Assembly (NCBI GenBank): GCA_028767165.1
Contig: JARACJ010000004.1
Span: forward strand, 248,001-312,000
DNA from: Proteobacteria bacterium DTSAM18
Lineage (GTDB): Bacteria > Myxococcota_A > UBA796 > GCA-2862545
Direction of reading: 5' to 3'
DNA length: 64,000 nt
Shown here: positions 1-9,156 of the stretch, piece by piece
Numbering within the stretch: position 1 is the first letter of the stretch
Layout: each line of letters starts with the position of its first letter
Notes under the pieces: model-generated
What the model was told of the DNA's origin: nothing
Seen by the model: the letters and a program-made list of their open reading frames with translations, nothing else
The model's database searches: none
Translations under genes and position numbers: made by a program

Positions 1-2214
1 GATGTCGCCGGGGCCCTTGATGTGGTCGCGCCACTGGCGGACCTCGTTGCCGTCGGCGTCGACTCCCCACTCGGGCTTGTAGGTGATGACCGTCTCCACC
101 ATCGACAGGGGGGCGGGGTCGAGCGGGGTCTCGGCGCGGCCGATCTTGCCCACCACCCGATCGACCTCGGGGATCGCGGCGATGGCGGCGTCCATGCCCG
201 ACAGCATGTCCAGGGACTCGCGCATCGAGGCGTGGGGCATGGTCGACGGCATGTACAGGTACGACCCCTCGTCGAAGGGCGGCATGTACTCGCGGCCCAG
301 GGTCGACCAGGCGAGGGCGCCCAGCACGACCACGACGGTGGGGGCCATCAGGAAGGTGCGCTTGTGTTCCAGCAGCGTGGCGAGCAGGCGGGGGTAGGCC
401 TGCTCGAACAGCCGGAAGCTGCCGAGCACGGCGGCGATGAGGGCGCCGACGAAGAGCAGGTTGGGGATCAGACCGGCGCCGCGGCCCAGGGGCATCCAGC
501 TGCGGGTGAGCCAGATGGCGACCACGGCGATGACGGCGACCACGAGGGCGGTGCGGCGCTTGTCCTGGCCGCCCTCCTGTGCGGGGAGCAGGCGGGTGAG
601 CCAGCCGGGGGGGCCTTCGGGACGCAGGACCAGCAGGGCGAGGGCCGGGAGCAGCACCGTGGACAGCACGAAGGCGGCCACCATGGCGAAGGTCTTGGCG
701 TAGGCCAGGGGCGCGAACAGGCGCAGCTCGGCGTCGGTGAGCCCGAAGACGGGCAGGAAGCTGACGACGGTGGTCAGCACGCTGGTGAGCACGGCCGGGG
801 CGACCTCGGCGGTGGCGTCGCGGACGGCGGCGATGCGGGCGTCCCCGGGCTCCGTGCCCTGGATGCGGTTGTGGATGTTCTCCACGAAGACGATGCCGAT
901 GTCGACCATCGTGCCGATGGCGATGGCGATGCCGCCCAGCGCCATCACGTTGGCGTCGACGCCGGCCTGCTTCATGGCGATGAACGCACCGAGGACGCCC
1001 AGGGGCAGCATGGCCGAGATGAGCAGCGAGGAGCGAAGGTTGCGCAGGAGCACCAGGACCACGACCACCGTGATGAGGATCTGCTGCAGCAGGGCGGTGG
1101 ACAGCGTGTCGAGGGTCTCGTGGATGAGCGTGGTGCGGTCGTAGAAGGGCACGATGCGCACCTGGCTGACGGTGCCGTCCTCCAGGGTGCGGCGGGGCAG
1201 GCCCTCCTCGATCTCCGCGATGCGTTCCTTGACCTGGTGGATGACGTCGAGCGGGTTCTCCAGGTAGCGGGCCACCACCACGCCGCCGACGGCGGGGGCG
1301 CCGGCGTCGTCGAGGGCGCCTCGGCGCAGGGCGGGGCCGAGGTTGACCCGGGCCACGTCGCGGACGCGGATGGGGGTGTCCTCCCGGCTGACGACGACGG
1401 TGGACTCGAGGTCCTCGACGCCCTCCACGAAGCCGAGGCCGCGGACCACGTACTCGGCGCCGTTGAGTTCGAGGGTGCGCGCGCCCACGTCGAGGTTGGC
1501 CCGGCGGACGGCGTCGGCCACCTGGGGCAGGGTGACGCCGGCGGCGCGCATGGCGTCCGGGTCGACGTCGACCTGGTACTCGCGGACGAAGCCGCCGATG
1601 GAGGCCACCTCGCTCACGCCGTCGACGGCCTGCAGGGCGTAGCGGACCTGCCAGTCCTGGATGGAGCGCAGCTCGTCCTGGTCCCAGCCGCCCACGACGT
1701 TGCCGTCGGGGTCGTGCCCCTCGAGCGTGTACCAGAAGATCTGGCCGAGGGCGGTGGCGTCGGGGCCGAGGGTGGGGGAGACGCCGTCGGGCACGGTGCC
1801 CGGGGGCAGGCTGGAGAGCTTCTCGAGCACCCGGCTGCGGGACCAGTAGAACTCCACCTCGTCGTCGAAGATCACGTAGATGGTGGAGAAGCCGAACGCG
1901 GAGGTGCTGCGGACGGTGCGTACGCCGGGGATGCCCATCAGGGCGGTGGTCAGCGGGTAGGTGATCTGGTCTTCGATGTCGCGGGGGGAGCGGCCGGGCC
2001 ACTCGGTGAAGACGATCTGCTGGTTCTCGCCGATGTCCGGGATGGCGTCGACGGGGATGGGATCGGCGGGGAAGCCGTCGCTCTGGCCGGAGCGGAAGGG
2101 CGAGACGTACAGGCCGGCGGCGATCAGCATCATCGCCAGGACGAAGACGACCAGGCGGTTGTGCAGGAACCAGCCGATGAGGCGCTGCCAGAGGGTGTCC
2201 GTTGCGGGGGCCAT
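1..2214 (-). CDS. cusA: CusA/CzcA-family heavy-metal RND efflux pump (partial, C-terminus outside window)
   Basis: Inner-membrane proton-driven pump of the heavy-metal RND family, which passes metal ions to the adaptor and outer-membrane channel encoded just upstream. The 738 visible codons show the N-terminal helix, the early ENQQIVFTEWPGRSP segment typical of HME pumps, a block of membrane helices in the middle (around VVVLVLLRNLRSSLLISAM and GTMVDIGIVFVENIHNR) and a second periplasmic segment with MPPFDEGSYLYMPSTMPH. That last segment is the region where CusA-type pumps carry metal-binding methionines. The ATG overlaps the stop of the adaptor gene (ATGA), so the two are translationally coupled. 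The reading frame is open to base 1, so about 300 residues should lie outside. Copper/silver is favoured over zinc/cobalt because of the adaptor's domains; this is inference. Confidence 0.93.
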   Translation of the reverse strand, partial: MAPATDTLWQRLIGWFLHNRLVVFVLAMMLIAAGLYVSPFRSGQSDGFPADPIPVDAIPDIGENQQIVFTEWPGRSPRDIEDQITYPLTTALMGIPGVRTVRSTSAFGFSTIYVIFDDEVEFYWSRSRVLEKLSSLPPGTVPDGVSPTLGPDATALGQIFWYTLEGHDPDGNVVGGWDQDELRSIQDWQVRYALQAVDGVSEVASIGGFVREYQVDVDPDAMRAAGVTLPQVADAVRRANLDVGARTLELNGAEYVVRGLGFVEGVEDLESTVVVSREDTPIRVRDVARVNLGPALRRGALDDAGAPAVGGVVVARYLENPLDVIHQVKERIAEIEEGLPRRTLEDGTVSQVRIVPFYDRTTLIHETLDTLSTALLQQILITVVVVLVLLRNLRSSLLISAMLPLGVLGAFIAMKQAGVDANVMALGGIAIAIGTMVDIGIVFVENIHNRIQGTEPGDARIAAVRDATAEVAPAVLTSVLTTVVSFLPVFGLTDAELRLFAPLAYAKTFAMVAAFVLSTVLLPALALLVLRPEGPPGWLTRLLPAQEGGQDKRRTALVVAVIAVVAIWLTRSWMPLGRGAGLIPNLLFVGALIAAVLGSFRLFEQAYPRLLATLLEHKRTFLMAPTVVVVLGALAWSTLGREYMPPFDEGSYLYMPSTMPHASMRESLDMLSGMDAAIAAIPEVDRVVGKIGRAETPLDPAPLSMVETVITYKPEWGVDADGNEVRQWRDHIKGPGDI

Positions 2215-4016
2215 CAGTGCTGGTGTCCTGCCGGAGCGGCTTCGGTGGGGGTCATCACGGGGTGCAGGTAGCCGTCGGGGTCGACCTGCTCGCGGACCTC
2301 GCCGCAGGTGAGCATGGAGGCGCCGAAGTAGCTGTTGTCGACGGTGGTGCCCTCCTGGATCCAGGTGGCGCCGGTGTTGTCGAAAGCCATCGGGCAGAAG
2401 ACCTGGCGGACGGGGGTGTCCAGCGGGTTGCCGAAGGTGGTGAGCATGCGCTCGGTGGCGAGGGACAGGCCGTGGAAGCCCTGGCGGGCGACGGACAGAT
2501 CGGAGGCAGTGGCCACGTGGCGTCCGTGGCTGCGCAGGTCGGCGCCGATGGGGGCCCAGGAGGCGGCGGCGGGGCCGTCCAGGGAGACGGCCTCGGCGGC
2601 CCTGGTGAGGGAGGCGGCGGCCTCGGTGGCGGCAGCCAGATCGTCGTCGGCCAGGGCGGCCTGCACGTCGAGGTAGGCGCGCAGCACGGGGGCGAGGGCG
2701 TCGCGCTCGGCCGGGGTGAGCTGGATGAGGGCGTCCCAGGTGCCGGGGACGGTGTCGTCGGGCTGGCTCATCATGGACGGGCCGCCGCGGATCTGCAGGT
2801 CGGCGTCGATGGCGAAGGCACCGTGGGTGACCACCCGCTCGCCGGCGTTCAGGCCCGCGATGACCGGGTAGACGTCGCCGAGGCGGGCGCCCAGGCGCAC
2901 CGTGCGGGGCTCGTAGATCGTGCGCTCGCCGGACGAGACCTCCACGTAGACCACCGAGCGGCGGCCGGTGAACAGGGGCGCGGTGTCGGGGATCACGAGG
3001 GGGGTGTCCGGTCCGTCGGCGAAGACGGTGGCGGAGACGTACATGCCGGGCTTGAGGCGGCCGTCCTGGTTGTCGAGCTGCACCCGGGCGCGGGCGGTGC
3101 GCAGCTTCGGGTCGAGGAGCGGGTCGACGAAGGACAGGGTGCCCTCGAAGACCTCGCCGGGCAGGGCCTCGGCGGTGACCTGCACGGGTTGGCCCACCCG
3201 CAGGCGGGGCAGGTCGGACTCGTAGGCATCGAGCTGCACCCACACCTGGGACAGGTCGGCCACCTGGTACAGCTCGGAGCCGGTCTCGATGTACTCGCCC
3301 TCGCGGACGAGCATCTGCACGACGGTGCCGGCGAAGGGGGTGCGGATGACGGACTCGGTGGAGGGGGAGGACGCCGACTCCATGCGGCGGAGCTCGTCGT
3401 CGGGGATGCCGAGCAGGCGCAGTCGGTCGCGCATGGCGTCGAGGGCGGCCTGGGCGGCCTCGGCGGAGGCGTCGCCGCGGGGGGCGAGGGTGCGGGCCTG
3501 GTGCAGTGCGGCGAGCAGATCCTGGTGGGCCGCGTAGATCTCGGGGCTGTACAGCGTGGCGATGGGCTGGCCGGCGCGGACCTGCTGGCCCGTCTCGTTG
3601 ACGTGCAGGCGGTCGATGCGTCCGTGGGTCCAGGCGGTGACGGTGCGGGCGCGGGTCTCGTCGACCTCGATGCGGCCGAGCAGGCGGATGTCGGCCGTGG
3701 CGGCCTGGCGGGTCACCGGGGAGGTGCGGACCCGGGCGAGGGTCTTCGCGCGCTCGGTCCAGACCACCTGGTGGGGCTCGGCGTCCAGGGCGTCGCCGGA
3801 GGAGGCCGGGATGAGGTCCATGCCGCAGATGGGGCACTGGCCGGGGTCGGGCTGGCGGACGCTGGGGTGCATGGAGCAGGTCCAGACCTCGACCTCGTCG
3901 CCGTGGTCGTGGCCGGCGTGGTCGGAGGAGGAGCCGCCGAAGAGCAGCGCGCCCAGCATCAGGCCGAGGATCAGGACCCCGACGAGCGGGAGCCAACGGG
4001 AGAGCGTGGTGGTCAT
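2214..4016 (-). CDS. cusB: Efflux RND periplasmic adaptor with heavy-metal-binding and DUF3347-like domains (CusB-like)
   Basis: Periplasmic membrane-fusion protein of 600 residues linking the pump to the outer-membrane channel. It has an N-terminal membrane anchor (residues 8-27), a His-rich stretch (SSSDHAGHDHGDE), then a heavy-metal-binding module with CSMHPSV and CPICGMDL, which is a known metal-sensing/chaperone domain of copper and silver adaptors. The barrel-sandwich and hairpin domains follow. The C-terminal portion, with FCPMAFDNTGATWIQ, matches DUF3347, which also occurs in Cu/Ag systems, and the protein ends in GHQH. The start codon overlaps the stop of the TolC-like gene and the stop overlaps the pump start, making a tightly coupled three-gene operon. 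The copper/silver call rests on the two accessory domains; the exact metal is not shown. Confidence 0.92.
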   Translation of the reverse strand: MTTTLSRWLPLVGVLILGLMLGALLFGGSSSDHAGHDHGDEVEVWTCSMHPSVRQPDPGQCPICGMDLIPASSGDALDAEPHQVVWTERAKTLARVRTSPVTRQAATADIRLLGRIEVDETRARTVTAWTHGRIDRLHVNETGQQVRAGQPIATLYSPEIYAAHQDLLAALHQARTLAPRGDASAEAAQAALDAMRDRLRLLGIPDDELRRMESASSPSTESVIRTPFAGTVVQMLVREGEYIETGSELYQVADLSQVWVQLDAYESDLPRLRVGQPVQVTAEALPGEVFEGTLSFVDPLLDPKLRTARARVQLDNQDGRLKPGMYVSATVFADGPDTPLVIPDTAPLFTGRRSVVYVEVSSGERTIYEPRTVRLGARLGDVYPVIAGLNAGERVVTHGAFAIDADLQIRGGPSMMSQPDDTVPGTWDALIQLTPAERDALAPVLRAYLDVQAALADDDLAAATEAAASLTRAAEAVSLDGPAAASWAPIGADLRSHGRHVATASDLSVARQGFHGLSLATERMLTTFGNPLDTPVRQVFCPMAFDNTGATWIQEGTTVDNSYFGASMLTCGEVREQVDPDGYLHPVMTPTEAAPAGHQH

Positions 4017-5452
4017 GGGGCGGACTCGGCGGTGGAGGGTACGGGGCGGCCAACGGCCTGCTCGAGGGCGGCCCAGGCGCGGGCGTGATCGGCCTGGGCC
4101 CGGACGAGCTGGGTGCGCAGGTCGAGGAGCTCCTCCTGGGCGCGCAGGGTGGCCGCGATGTCGACGTGGCCGGTGGCGTAGGCGCTCAGGGTGGACGACA
4201 GGGTGGTCTCGGCCTGGGGGATGAGGACGGCGTTGTAGGTGTCGACCCGGCGCGCGGCGTCACGGAGGGCCGACAGGGAGCGGCCGAAGGCGGCCAGGTT
4301 GGCGTTCTCGGCGGCCCGCTGGTCGTAGCCGAGGGCGGACTGCTGGGCGCGGGCGGCGTCGACGGCGCGGGTGGTGTTGCGCTGCCACAGGGGGATGGAC
4401 AGGCCGACGCCGAGGGCGACGGCGTCCTGGCCGGCGTCCGGTGGGGCGGTGCCACCGTGGGTGAGCGACGGGTCGATGGCGTCGGTGATGATCCAGTCGA
4501 GGCCCACCTTGAAGTCCGGGGCCCGCGCGGCGGCCTCCTTGCGGGCCAGGTGGTCCCAGGCCTCGGCCTGCAGGCCGATGGCGTCGATCTTCGGGTGCTG
4601 GCGGGCGTCGGCGGCGAGGGCGTCGGTGGGCTCGGCGGGGAGGGTGGCGGCGGGCGGGGGCGTGGTGGTCGGGAGCGGGTGGGGCTCCTGCACGCCGAGG
4701 ACGCCCCGGAGCCACCACTGCAGGGAGGACTCGAGCTCGTCCATGGCGTCGATGCGATCCCGGAGGCGGGCGGCGGCCAGATCGACCTGCTGCAGAGCGG
4801 CGAAGGTGCCGGACCCTGCCGTGACCTGCCCCTTGGAGGTGGAGGACAGCGTGTTCAGGACCGTGAGGTGGACCTCGTGGATCTCGCGGGTCTGGCGCAG
4901 CTCCCACAGGGACCAGTAGGCCTCGGCCACCTCGGCGGTGACGGTCAGGGTGAGGGCATCGAACTGGCGCTGGGCGGCGCGGGCCTGCAGGGAGGCGGCG
5001 TCGACACCCGCGGTGAGCTCGCCGGGCCAGGGGAAGGCCTGTTGGAGGGAGAGGCGTGCGCGCTGGGGACCGACGCGGGTCTCGACGGAGCGGATGAAGT
5101 ACGCGGCCGACAGGGTGGGATCGGGCAGGCGGCGCTGGCGGGCCACGGCGTGGATGGAGGCCTCCCAGCGGGAGAAGGCGGCCAGGATCTCGGGGCGCGT
5201 GGCGAGGGCGTAGGCGGTGTAGGAAGAAAGGACGCTCGTCGGATCGCCATTTGTAACGGAGTCCCAGTCCGGCACGACGCCGTCATGGTCCGGCGTAACG
5301 CCGTTGCGAGAAGCCATGTCGCCCGTCTGGAGTGAGCCGGGACGCGACGCTTCGAGGTCGTCGCGCAGCTCGGCCTCCGGTTGGCGGGCATGGGCCGGGG
5401 ACACGCCCACGAGGGCGGCGAGCAGCAGGGCGGTGGGAAGGAGGCGAAGCAC
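4013..5452 (-). CDS. TolC-family outer-membrane efflux protein (CusC-like)
   Basis: Outer-membrane channel partner of the RND pump and first gene of the operon. From a GTG at 5452 the protein is 479 residues and begins with a signal peptide (LLPTALLLAALVGVSPAHA). Two TolC-type repeats follow, including long helical stretches rich in Ala, Gln and Arg and the LQQAFPWPGELTAG segment seen in metal-efflux TolC homologues. An ATG at 5608 is in frame but would put about 50 residues of non-conserved, basic sequence before the signal peptide, so the GTG is preferred; no strong ribosome-binding site decides this. The stop overlaps the adaptor ATG. Confidence 0.85.
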   Translation of the reverse strand: MLRLLPTALLLAALVGVSPAHARQPEAELRDDLEASRPGSLQTGDMASRNGVTPDHDGVVPDWDSVTNGDPTSVLSSYTAYALATRPEILAAFSRWEASIHAVARQRRLPDPTLSAAYFIRSVETRVGPQRARLSLQQAFPWPGELTAGVDAASLQARAAQRQFDALTLTVTAEVAEAYWSLWELRQTREIHEVHLTVLNTLSSTSKGQVTAGSGTFAALQQVDLAAARLRDRIDAMDELESSLQWWLRGVLGVQEPHPLPTTTPPPAATLPAEPTDALAADARQHPKIDAIGLQAEAWDHLARKEAAARAPDFKVGLDWIITDAIDPSLTHGGTAPPDAGQDAVALGVGLSIPLWQRNTTRAVDAARAQQSALGYDQRAAENANLAAFGRSLSALRDAARRVDTYNAVLIPQAETTLSSTLSAYATGHVDIAATLRAQEELLDLRTQLVRAQADHARAWAALEQAVGRPVPSTAESAP

Positions 5453-5717
5453 GTCGTTCGATCCAGAGGCAGCCTGCGGGGCCGGGTATCGGCCATGGAG
5501 GCGGTGTGCATGGATTCTATCGGGGGTGTGGCGGAATGTCGCACCCTTGATGACAACACGGGACGGATCCGTCGGGCGGCGGGGTGGTTCGACGCTGGAG
5601 GCGGTCATGGGGTCTGCGTCGCGCCTTCGGGGACGCGGCGCGCATGGTCCCGGACGCCTGCCTCCGGTCGTGTCCTGCCGGCCCCGTTACAGTGCCCCAT
5701 CCCCTGGAGGCCCTCCC

Positions 5718-6950
5718 GTGATCACCAACGACGCCACCATCTTCGGTCTGTTGATGGCGCTGCTCGCCGGCATCTTCTACACGGCGCAGCACCCGTCCTT
5801 CCGGCGCTTCTACAGCGTCGTGCCCGCGCTGCTGTTGTGCTACTTCCTGCCCTCGCTGCTGACGACCTTCGGCATCGTCGATCCGGCGGAGAGCAGGCTG
5901 TACTTCGTGGCCAGCCGCTACCTGCTGCCCGCCAGCCTCGTGCTGCTCACCCTGAGCATCGATCTGGGCGAGATCCGCAAGCTCGGTCCGAAGGCCATCG
6001 TCATGTTCCTCACCGGCACCGTCGGCGTGGTGCTCGGTGGGCCGCTGGCCATCTGGCTCACCTCGATGATCGATCCCTCCATCGTGGGCGGTCAGGGCCC
6101 CGAGGCCGTGTGGCGGGGGATGACCACGCTGGCCGGCTCCTGGATCGGCGGCGGCGCCAACCAGGCGGCCATGTTCGAGGTGTTCCAGCCGTCCGAGGGC
6201 CTGTACTCGGCGATGATCACCGTGGACGTGCTGGTGGCCGAGCTGTGGATGATCTTCCTGTTGCTGGGCGTGGGCAAGTCCGAGGCCATCGACCGCTTCC
6301 TCAAGGCCGACGCGAGCTCCATCGAGACGCTCAAGGCCAAGATGGAGGAGTTCGCCACCCGGACGGCCAAGATCCCCACCTTCGAGGAGATCGTCCGAAT
6401 CCTCGGCTTCGCGTTCGGTGCCGTGGGCCTGTCGCACCTCGGGGCAGACGTCATCGCGCCGTGGATGGGCGAGCACGTGAGCTGGGCGTCGAAGTTCTCG
6501 CTGACGAGCGGCTTCTTCTGGCTCATCGTGCTGGCGACGACCATCGGCCTCGGACTCAGCTTCACCAAGGCGCGCAACCTCGAGGGCGCCGGCGCCTCCA
6601 AGATCGGCAGCGTCTTCATCTACATCCTGGTGGCCACCATCGGGTTGAAGATGAACGTCATGGAGATCTTCCACAACCCCGGCCTGTTCATCGTGGGGCT
6701 CATCTGGATGATCTTCCATGTGGCGCTGCTGTTCCTCGTCGCCTGGTTCATCCGCGCGCCGTACTTCTTCCTGGCCGTGGGCTCCAAGGCCAACATCGGT
6801 GGTGCCGCGAGTGCACCCGTGGTGGCGGCGGCGTTCCACCCGGCCCTGGCGCCGGTGGGCGTGCTGCTGGCGGTGCTCGGGTATGCGCTGGGTACGTACG
6901 GCGCGTGGATCTGCGGGATCCTGATGGAGGGGGTGGCGGCGGGGGTGTGA
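5718..6950 (+). CDS. DUF819 family integral membrane protein
   Basis: Polytopic inner-membrane protein of 410 residues with about ten hydrophobic helices, recognisable as the DUF819 family (YjcL-like). Segments that support this are LLLCYFLPSLLTTFGI, the LPASLVLLTLS helix followed by a charged loop, GSWIGGGANQAAM, and the C-terminal AVGSKANIGGAASAPVVAAA. The transported substrate of this family is unknown; its Gly/Ala/Asn-rich re-entrant-like motifs resemble those of sodium-coupled anion carriers. The GTG start at 5718 has a good ribosome-binding site (CTGGAGG, 7 bases upstream). It is divergent from the metal-efflux operon, with a 265-base gap holding both promoters. Confidence 0.88.
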   Translation: MITNDATIFGLLMALLAGIFYTAQHPSFRRFYSVVPALLLCYFLPSLLTTFGIVDPAESRLYFVASRYLLPASLVLLTLSIDLGEIRKLGPKAIVMFLTGTVGVVLGGPLAIWLTSMIDPSIVGGQGPEAVWRGMTTLAGSWIGGGANQAAMFEVFQPSEGLYSAMITVDVLVAELWMIFLLLGVGKSEAIDRFLKADASSIETLKAKMEEFATRTAKIPTFEEIVRILGFAFGAVGLSHLGADVIAPWMGEHVSWASKFSLTSGFFWLIVLATTIGLGLSFTKARNLEGAGASKIGSVFIYILVATIGLKMNVMEIFHNPGLFIVGLIWMIFHVALLFLVAWFIRAPYFFLAVGSKANIGGAASAPVVAAAFHPALAPVGVLLAVLGYALGTYGAWICGILMEGVAAGV

Positions 6951-7050
6951 TGCCGACGTCCTCGCGATTCGCCTCAAGCCGCGTGGGAATCCTCCGCTAG
7001 GGGCGCTCGGTGGGTCGGATGGACGGTCTGCCGTACGCGTGGAGTGTCAG

Positions 7051-7206
7051 ATGGCGAAAGGCGGAAAGGGCAGCGGCGGCGGCAAGGGGGCTGGTGGATC
7101 GAAGGGTGGTGCAGGGCAGGGCAAGGGGCCCGGCAATGCGGGCGGATGGCCCAGCACCACTGGCAAGTCTTCCGGCGGTGGTCGCTCGAACAATCCTCCC
7201 AAGTAG
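7051..7206 (+). CDS. Small Gly/Lys-rich protein, 51 residues
   Basis: Short ORF with GGAG six bases before the ATG, a TAG stop, and a strong hairpin starting 25 bases after the stop. The product is almost entirely Gly, Lys, Ser and Ala up to residue 32, then has an ordered tail GWPSTTGKSSGGGRSNNPPK. From memory, short bacterial proteins with a similar WPS.TG..SGGGR.N.PP ending occur in unrelated genomes, without known function. The basic, disordered composition would suit nucleic-acid or polyphosphate binding, but that is speculation. It lies 100 bases after the DUF819 gene. Confidence 0.6.
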   Translation: MAKGGKGSGGGKGAGGSKGGAGQGKGPGNAGGWPSTTGKSSGGGRSNNPPK

Positions 7207-7231
7207 GGAGAGCAGCACCTGGCCAGGGAAG

Positions 7232-7261
7232 GGGCGACGTCGGCGACAACCGACGTCGCCC
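7232..7261. terminator. Bidirectional hairpin terminator
   Basis: A perfect 12-base inverted repeat (GGGCGACGTCGG / CCGACGTCGCCC) with a 6-base loop lies between the small Gly/Lys-rich gene and the convergent lipoprotein gene, whose stop codon begins at its right edge. It is very stable but has only a weak T-run on the plus side (TATTGGTTT). Confidence 0.7.
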
Positions 7262-7716
7262 TATTGGTTTCCGGTGTCGGGCCCGCACAGGCTGGCGGGC
7301 ATGCATCGACGTGCGCCGTCGCCCGCGACCTCGAGGGTCTGCACGTCGCCGGCGTAGTGGACCTCGTAGGTGCCTTCGGTGAGGTCTGCCGCCTCGCAGG
7401 TCGCCCTGACCTCTGGGTAGGAGCAGTCGAGGGTGGACGGATTGTGGGCGTCGTAGGTGTGCAACGTGGTGACGATGATGATCTGGCCGTCGACCGTGGC
7501 CTCGCAGGTCATCTCGTGGTTCTGATCGGTGCCAGCGACGCAGTAGGCACTGCCTTCGAACGAGACCGTGCCCGCGGGGGCTTCGTTGACGAAGTGGACG
7601 CGAAGGGTGTCTTCCTCGGTGACGGACTCGGAGCTCGGCGCGTAGACGGAGCAGGAGGAGACAAGTCCGACGGTGAGGGGAAGCAAGGCCGGAAGGGTGA
7701 TGGTCCTGTTGAACAT
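7261..7716 (-). CDS. Small secreted lipoprotein, unknown function
   Basis: 151-residue protein with a lipoprotein signal peptide: hydrophobic TLPALLPLTVGLVSSC, where Cys22 would be lipidated. The mature part has five further Cys residues (in SAYCVAG, HEMTCEA, STLDCSY, RATCEAA and ARRCMPASLC positions), suggesting a disulfide-stabilised domain exposed to the periplasm or cell surface. No family is recognised. A GTG nine bases upstream (7725) is an alternative start. It converges on the Gly/Lys-rich gene across a shared hairpin. Confidence 0.7.
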   Translation of the reverse strand: MFNRTITLPALLPLTVGLVSSCSVYAPSSESVTEEDTLRVHFVNEAPAGTVSFEGSAYCVAGTDQNHEMTCEATVDGQIIIVTTLHTYDAHNPSTLDCSYPEVRATCEAADLTEGTYEVHYAGDVQTLEVAGDGARRCMPASLCGPDTGNQ

Positions 7717-7874
7717 GTGCCGCACTCGGTGGATTGTTGCAGGTAGGGCGAGGGTAGCACCACGTACCGAAGTCCGCAGGAATTTCCGTGTGCTTGAGCG
7801 AGCCGGCTCGTGGACGAGGTTGGGAACAGTCCTGCGAGCGGTGTTCCCACGACGCGCGGGAAGAGGAGATGCCC

Positions 7875-8618
7875 ATGAATCCCCTGCAACGAGGCCATCG
7901 ATGGATGGCTGTGCTGGCCCTGACCGTCCTGTGGGCCGGCTGCGACGATGACGAGGACGAAGACGACGGCTCTCAGACCGACGAGTGCGTCCCGGATCCC
8001 AGCTACATGCCCGACATCGACCCCGCGAACTTCAGCGACGGCGTGATCAACCCCCTCTGGCCGCTCACGCCGGGGCTGCAGACGGTGTTCGAGGGCGGCG
8101 GCGAGCGCATCGAGGTGGTCGTGACCTCGGACACGAGGGTGGTGATGGGTGTGACGACGGTGGTGGTGCGCGACACCGTCTACGAGGATGGCGAGGTCAT
8201 CGAGGACACCTACGACTGGTTCGCGACCGACAACGACGGCAACGTCTGGTACTTCGGCGAAGACACCACGGAGTTCGAGGATGGGGAGCCCGTCAGCACC
8301 GCCGGCTCCTGGGAAGCGGGCGTGGACGGTGCGCAGCCCGGCATCGTGATGCACGCCAACCAACCGCCGGTCGGCGAGCCCTACCGCCAGGAGTACGACG
8401 TCTGCGAGGCGGAGGACATGGCCGAGGTGGTGAGCCTGAGCGAGTCGGTGACGGTGCCATACGGCACCTTCGATGGCTGCCTGCAGACCCGGGAGTTCAC
8501 GCCCCTCGACGAAGAGGCGAACGAGTACAAGTACTACGCCGCCGGGGTGGGGCTGGTGCTCGAGGTGGAGGTGGCGACGGGCGACCGGGTGGAACTGGTG
8601 GGCGTGACCCTGCCGTGA
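7875..8618 (+). CDS. Secreted lipoprotein with acidic N-terminus, unknown function
   Basis: 247-residue protein with signal peptide and lipobox LTVLWAGC, then a very acidic linker (DDDEDEDDGSQTDE) typical of myxobacterial-type lipoproteins. The mature domain is beta-rich (VVMGVTTVVVRDTVYED, TYDWFATDNDGNVWYFGED) and ends in a repeated beta pattern. The DGNVWYFGEDT-like stretch recalls repeats in secreted calcium-binding and propeller-like proteins, but no named family is claimed. The ATG at 7875 is preferred over one at 7869 because AAGAGGAG lies six bases before it. Confidence 0.72.
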   Translation: MNPLQRGHRWMAVLALTVLWAGCDDDEDEDDGSQTDECVPDPSYMPDIDPANFSDGVINPLWPLTPGLQTVFEGGGERIEVVVTSDTRVVMGVTTVVVRDTVYEDGEVIEDTYDWFATDNDGNVWYFGEDTTEFEDGEPVSTAGSWEAGVDGAQPGIVMHANQPPVGEPYRQEYDVCEAEDMAEVVSLSESVTVPYGTFDGCLQTREFTPLDEEANEYKYYAAGVGLVLEVEVATGDRVELVGVTLP

Positions 8619-8697
8619 GGGCACGGCTGTCGGGCGGCCGCATGAAGCGGGGTGGCGTCACCGTGTCCTGTGGGCGTGGCGTCGGCCCGCCAGGGCC

Positions 8698-9075
8698 TCA
8701 GCCGAGGAGGTCCCGCAGGTGGCCCGCCAGGTCGGGACGCTCCACCTGGTCGGCGACCCACGCGACCGCCACGGCGTCGTCGTCGAAGCCGGTGAGGGAC
8801 GTGATGTCGTCCTCCAGATCGGCGTGGCGGACGAAGTAGCGCACCGCTGCCTGGAGCCAGGGGAGATCTCCGTCAGGGACCTCCTTGAGCAGCGTGTGCA
8901 GGACGTCGGCGATCTGGCGGGCCAGCTCGGCGTCGACGAAGGGGTCCTGGAGTGTCTCCTCCTGCACCTGCGTCAGGTAGGCGGACACCTGGGCGGACAG
9001 GGTGACGCGGCCGAGGGCGGGCGTGCCGAGCTGGTTGCGGAGGAGACGGATGACGGCGGGGGATGGGTCGCGCAT
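8698..9075 (-). CDS. DUF1232 (YkvA-like) protein
   Basis: 125-residue protein whose C-terminal part (VRYFVRHADLEDD, then LTGFDDDAVAVAWV) fits the DUF1232 pattern of a Tyr-Phe, acidic residues and a Gly-x-Asp-Asp pair. Standard DUF1232 members are short membrane-associated proteins of unknown function. This one is more acidic and less hydrophobic than usual, so the match is tentative. It is followed on the same strand by nothing closer than the convergent lipoprotein at 8618. Confidence 0.6.
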   Translation of the reverse strand: MRDPSPAVIRLLRNQLGTPALGRVTLSAQVSAYLTQVQEETLQDPFVDAELARQIADVLHTLLKEVPDGDLPWLQAAVRYFVRHADLEDDITSLTGFDDDAVAVAWVADQVERPDLAGHLRDLLG

Positions 9076-9156
9076 CGGGGGTCCCAGGGGTGGGCAGGTG
9101 GTGAGGGGCTTCAGGATCCATCGGTCGGTCGGCCGAGGCCGTGCAGGGGATGGCGC

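Noticed and set aside
22-2271. Long plus-strand open frame opposite the RND pump
   Set aside because: The minus strand encodes a clear CusA-type pump. The plus frame has repetitive Gly/Val/Asp/His composition with no domain.
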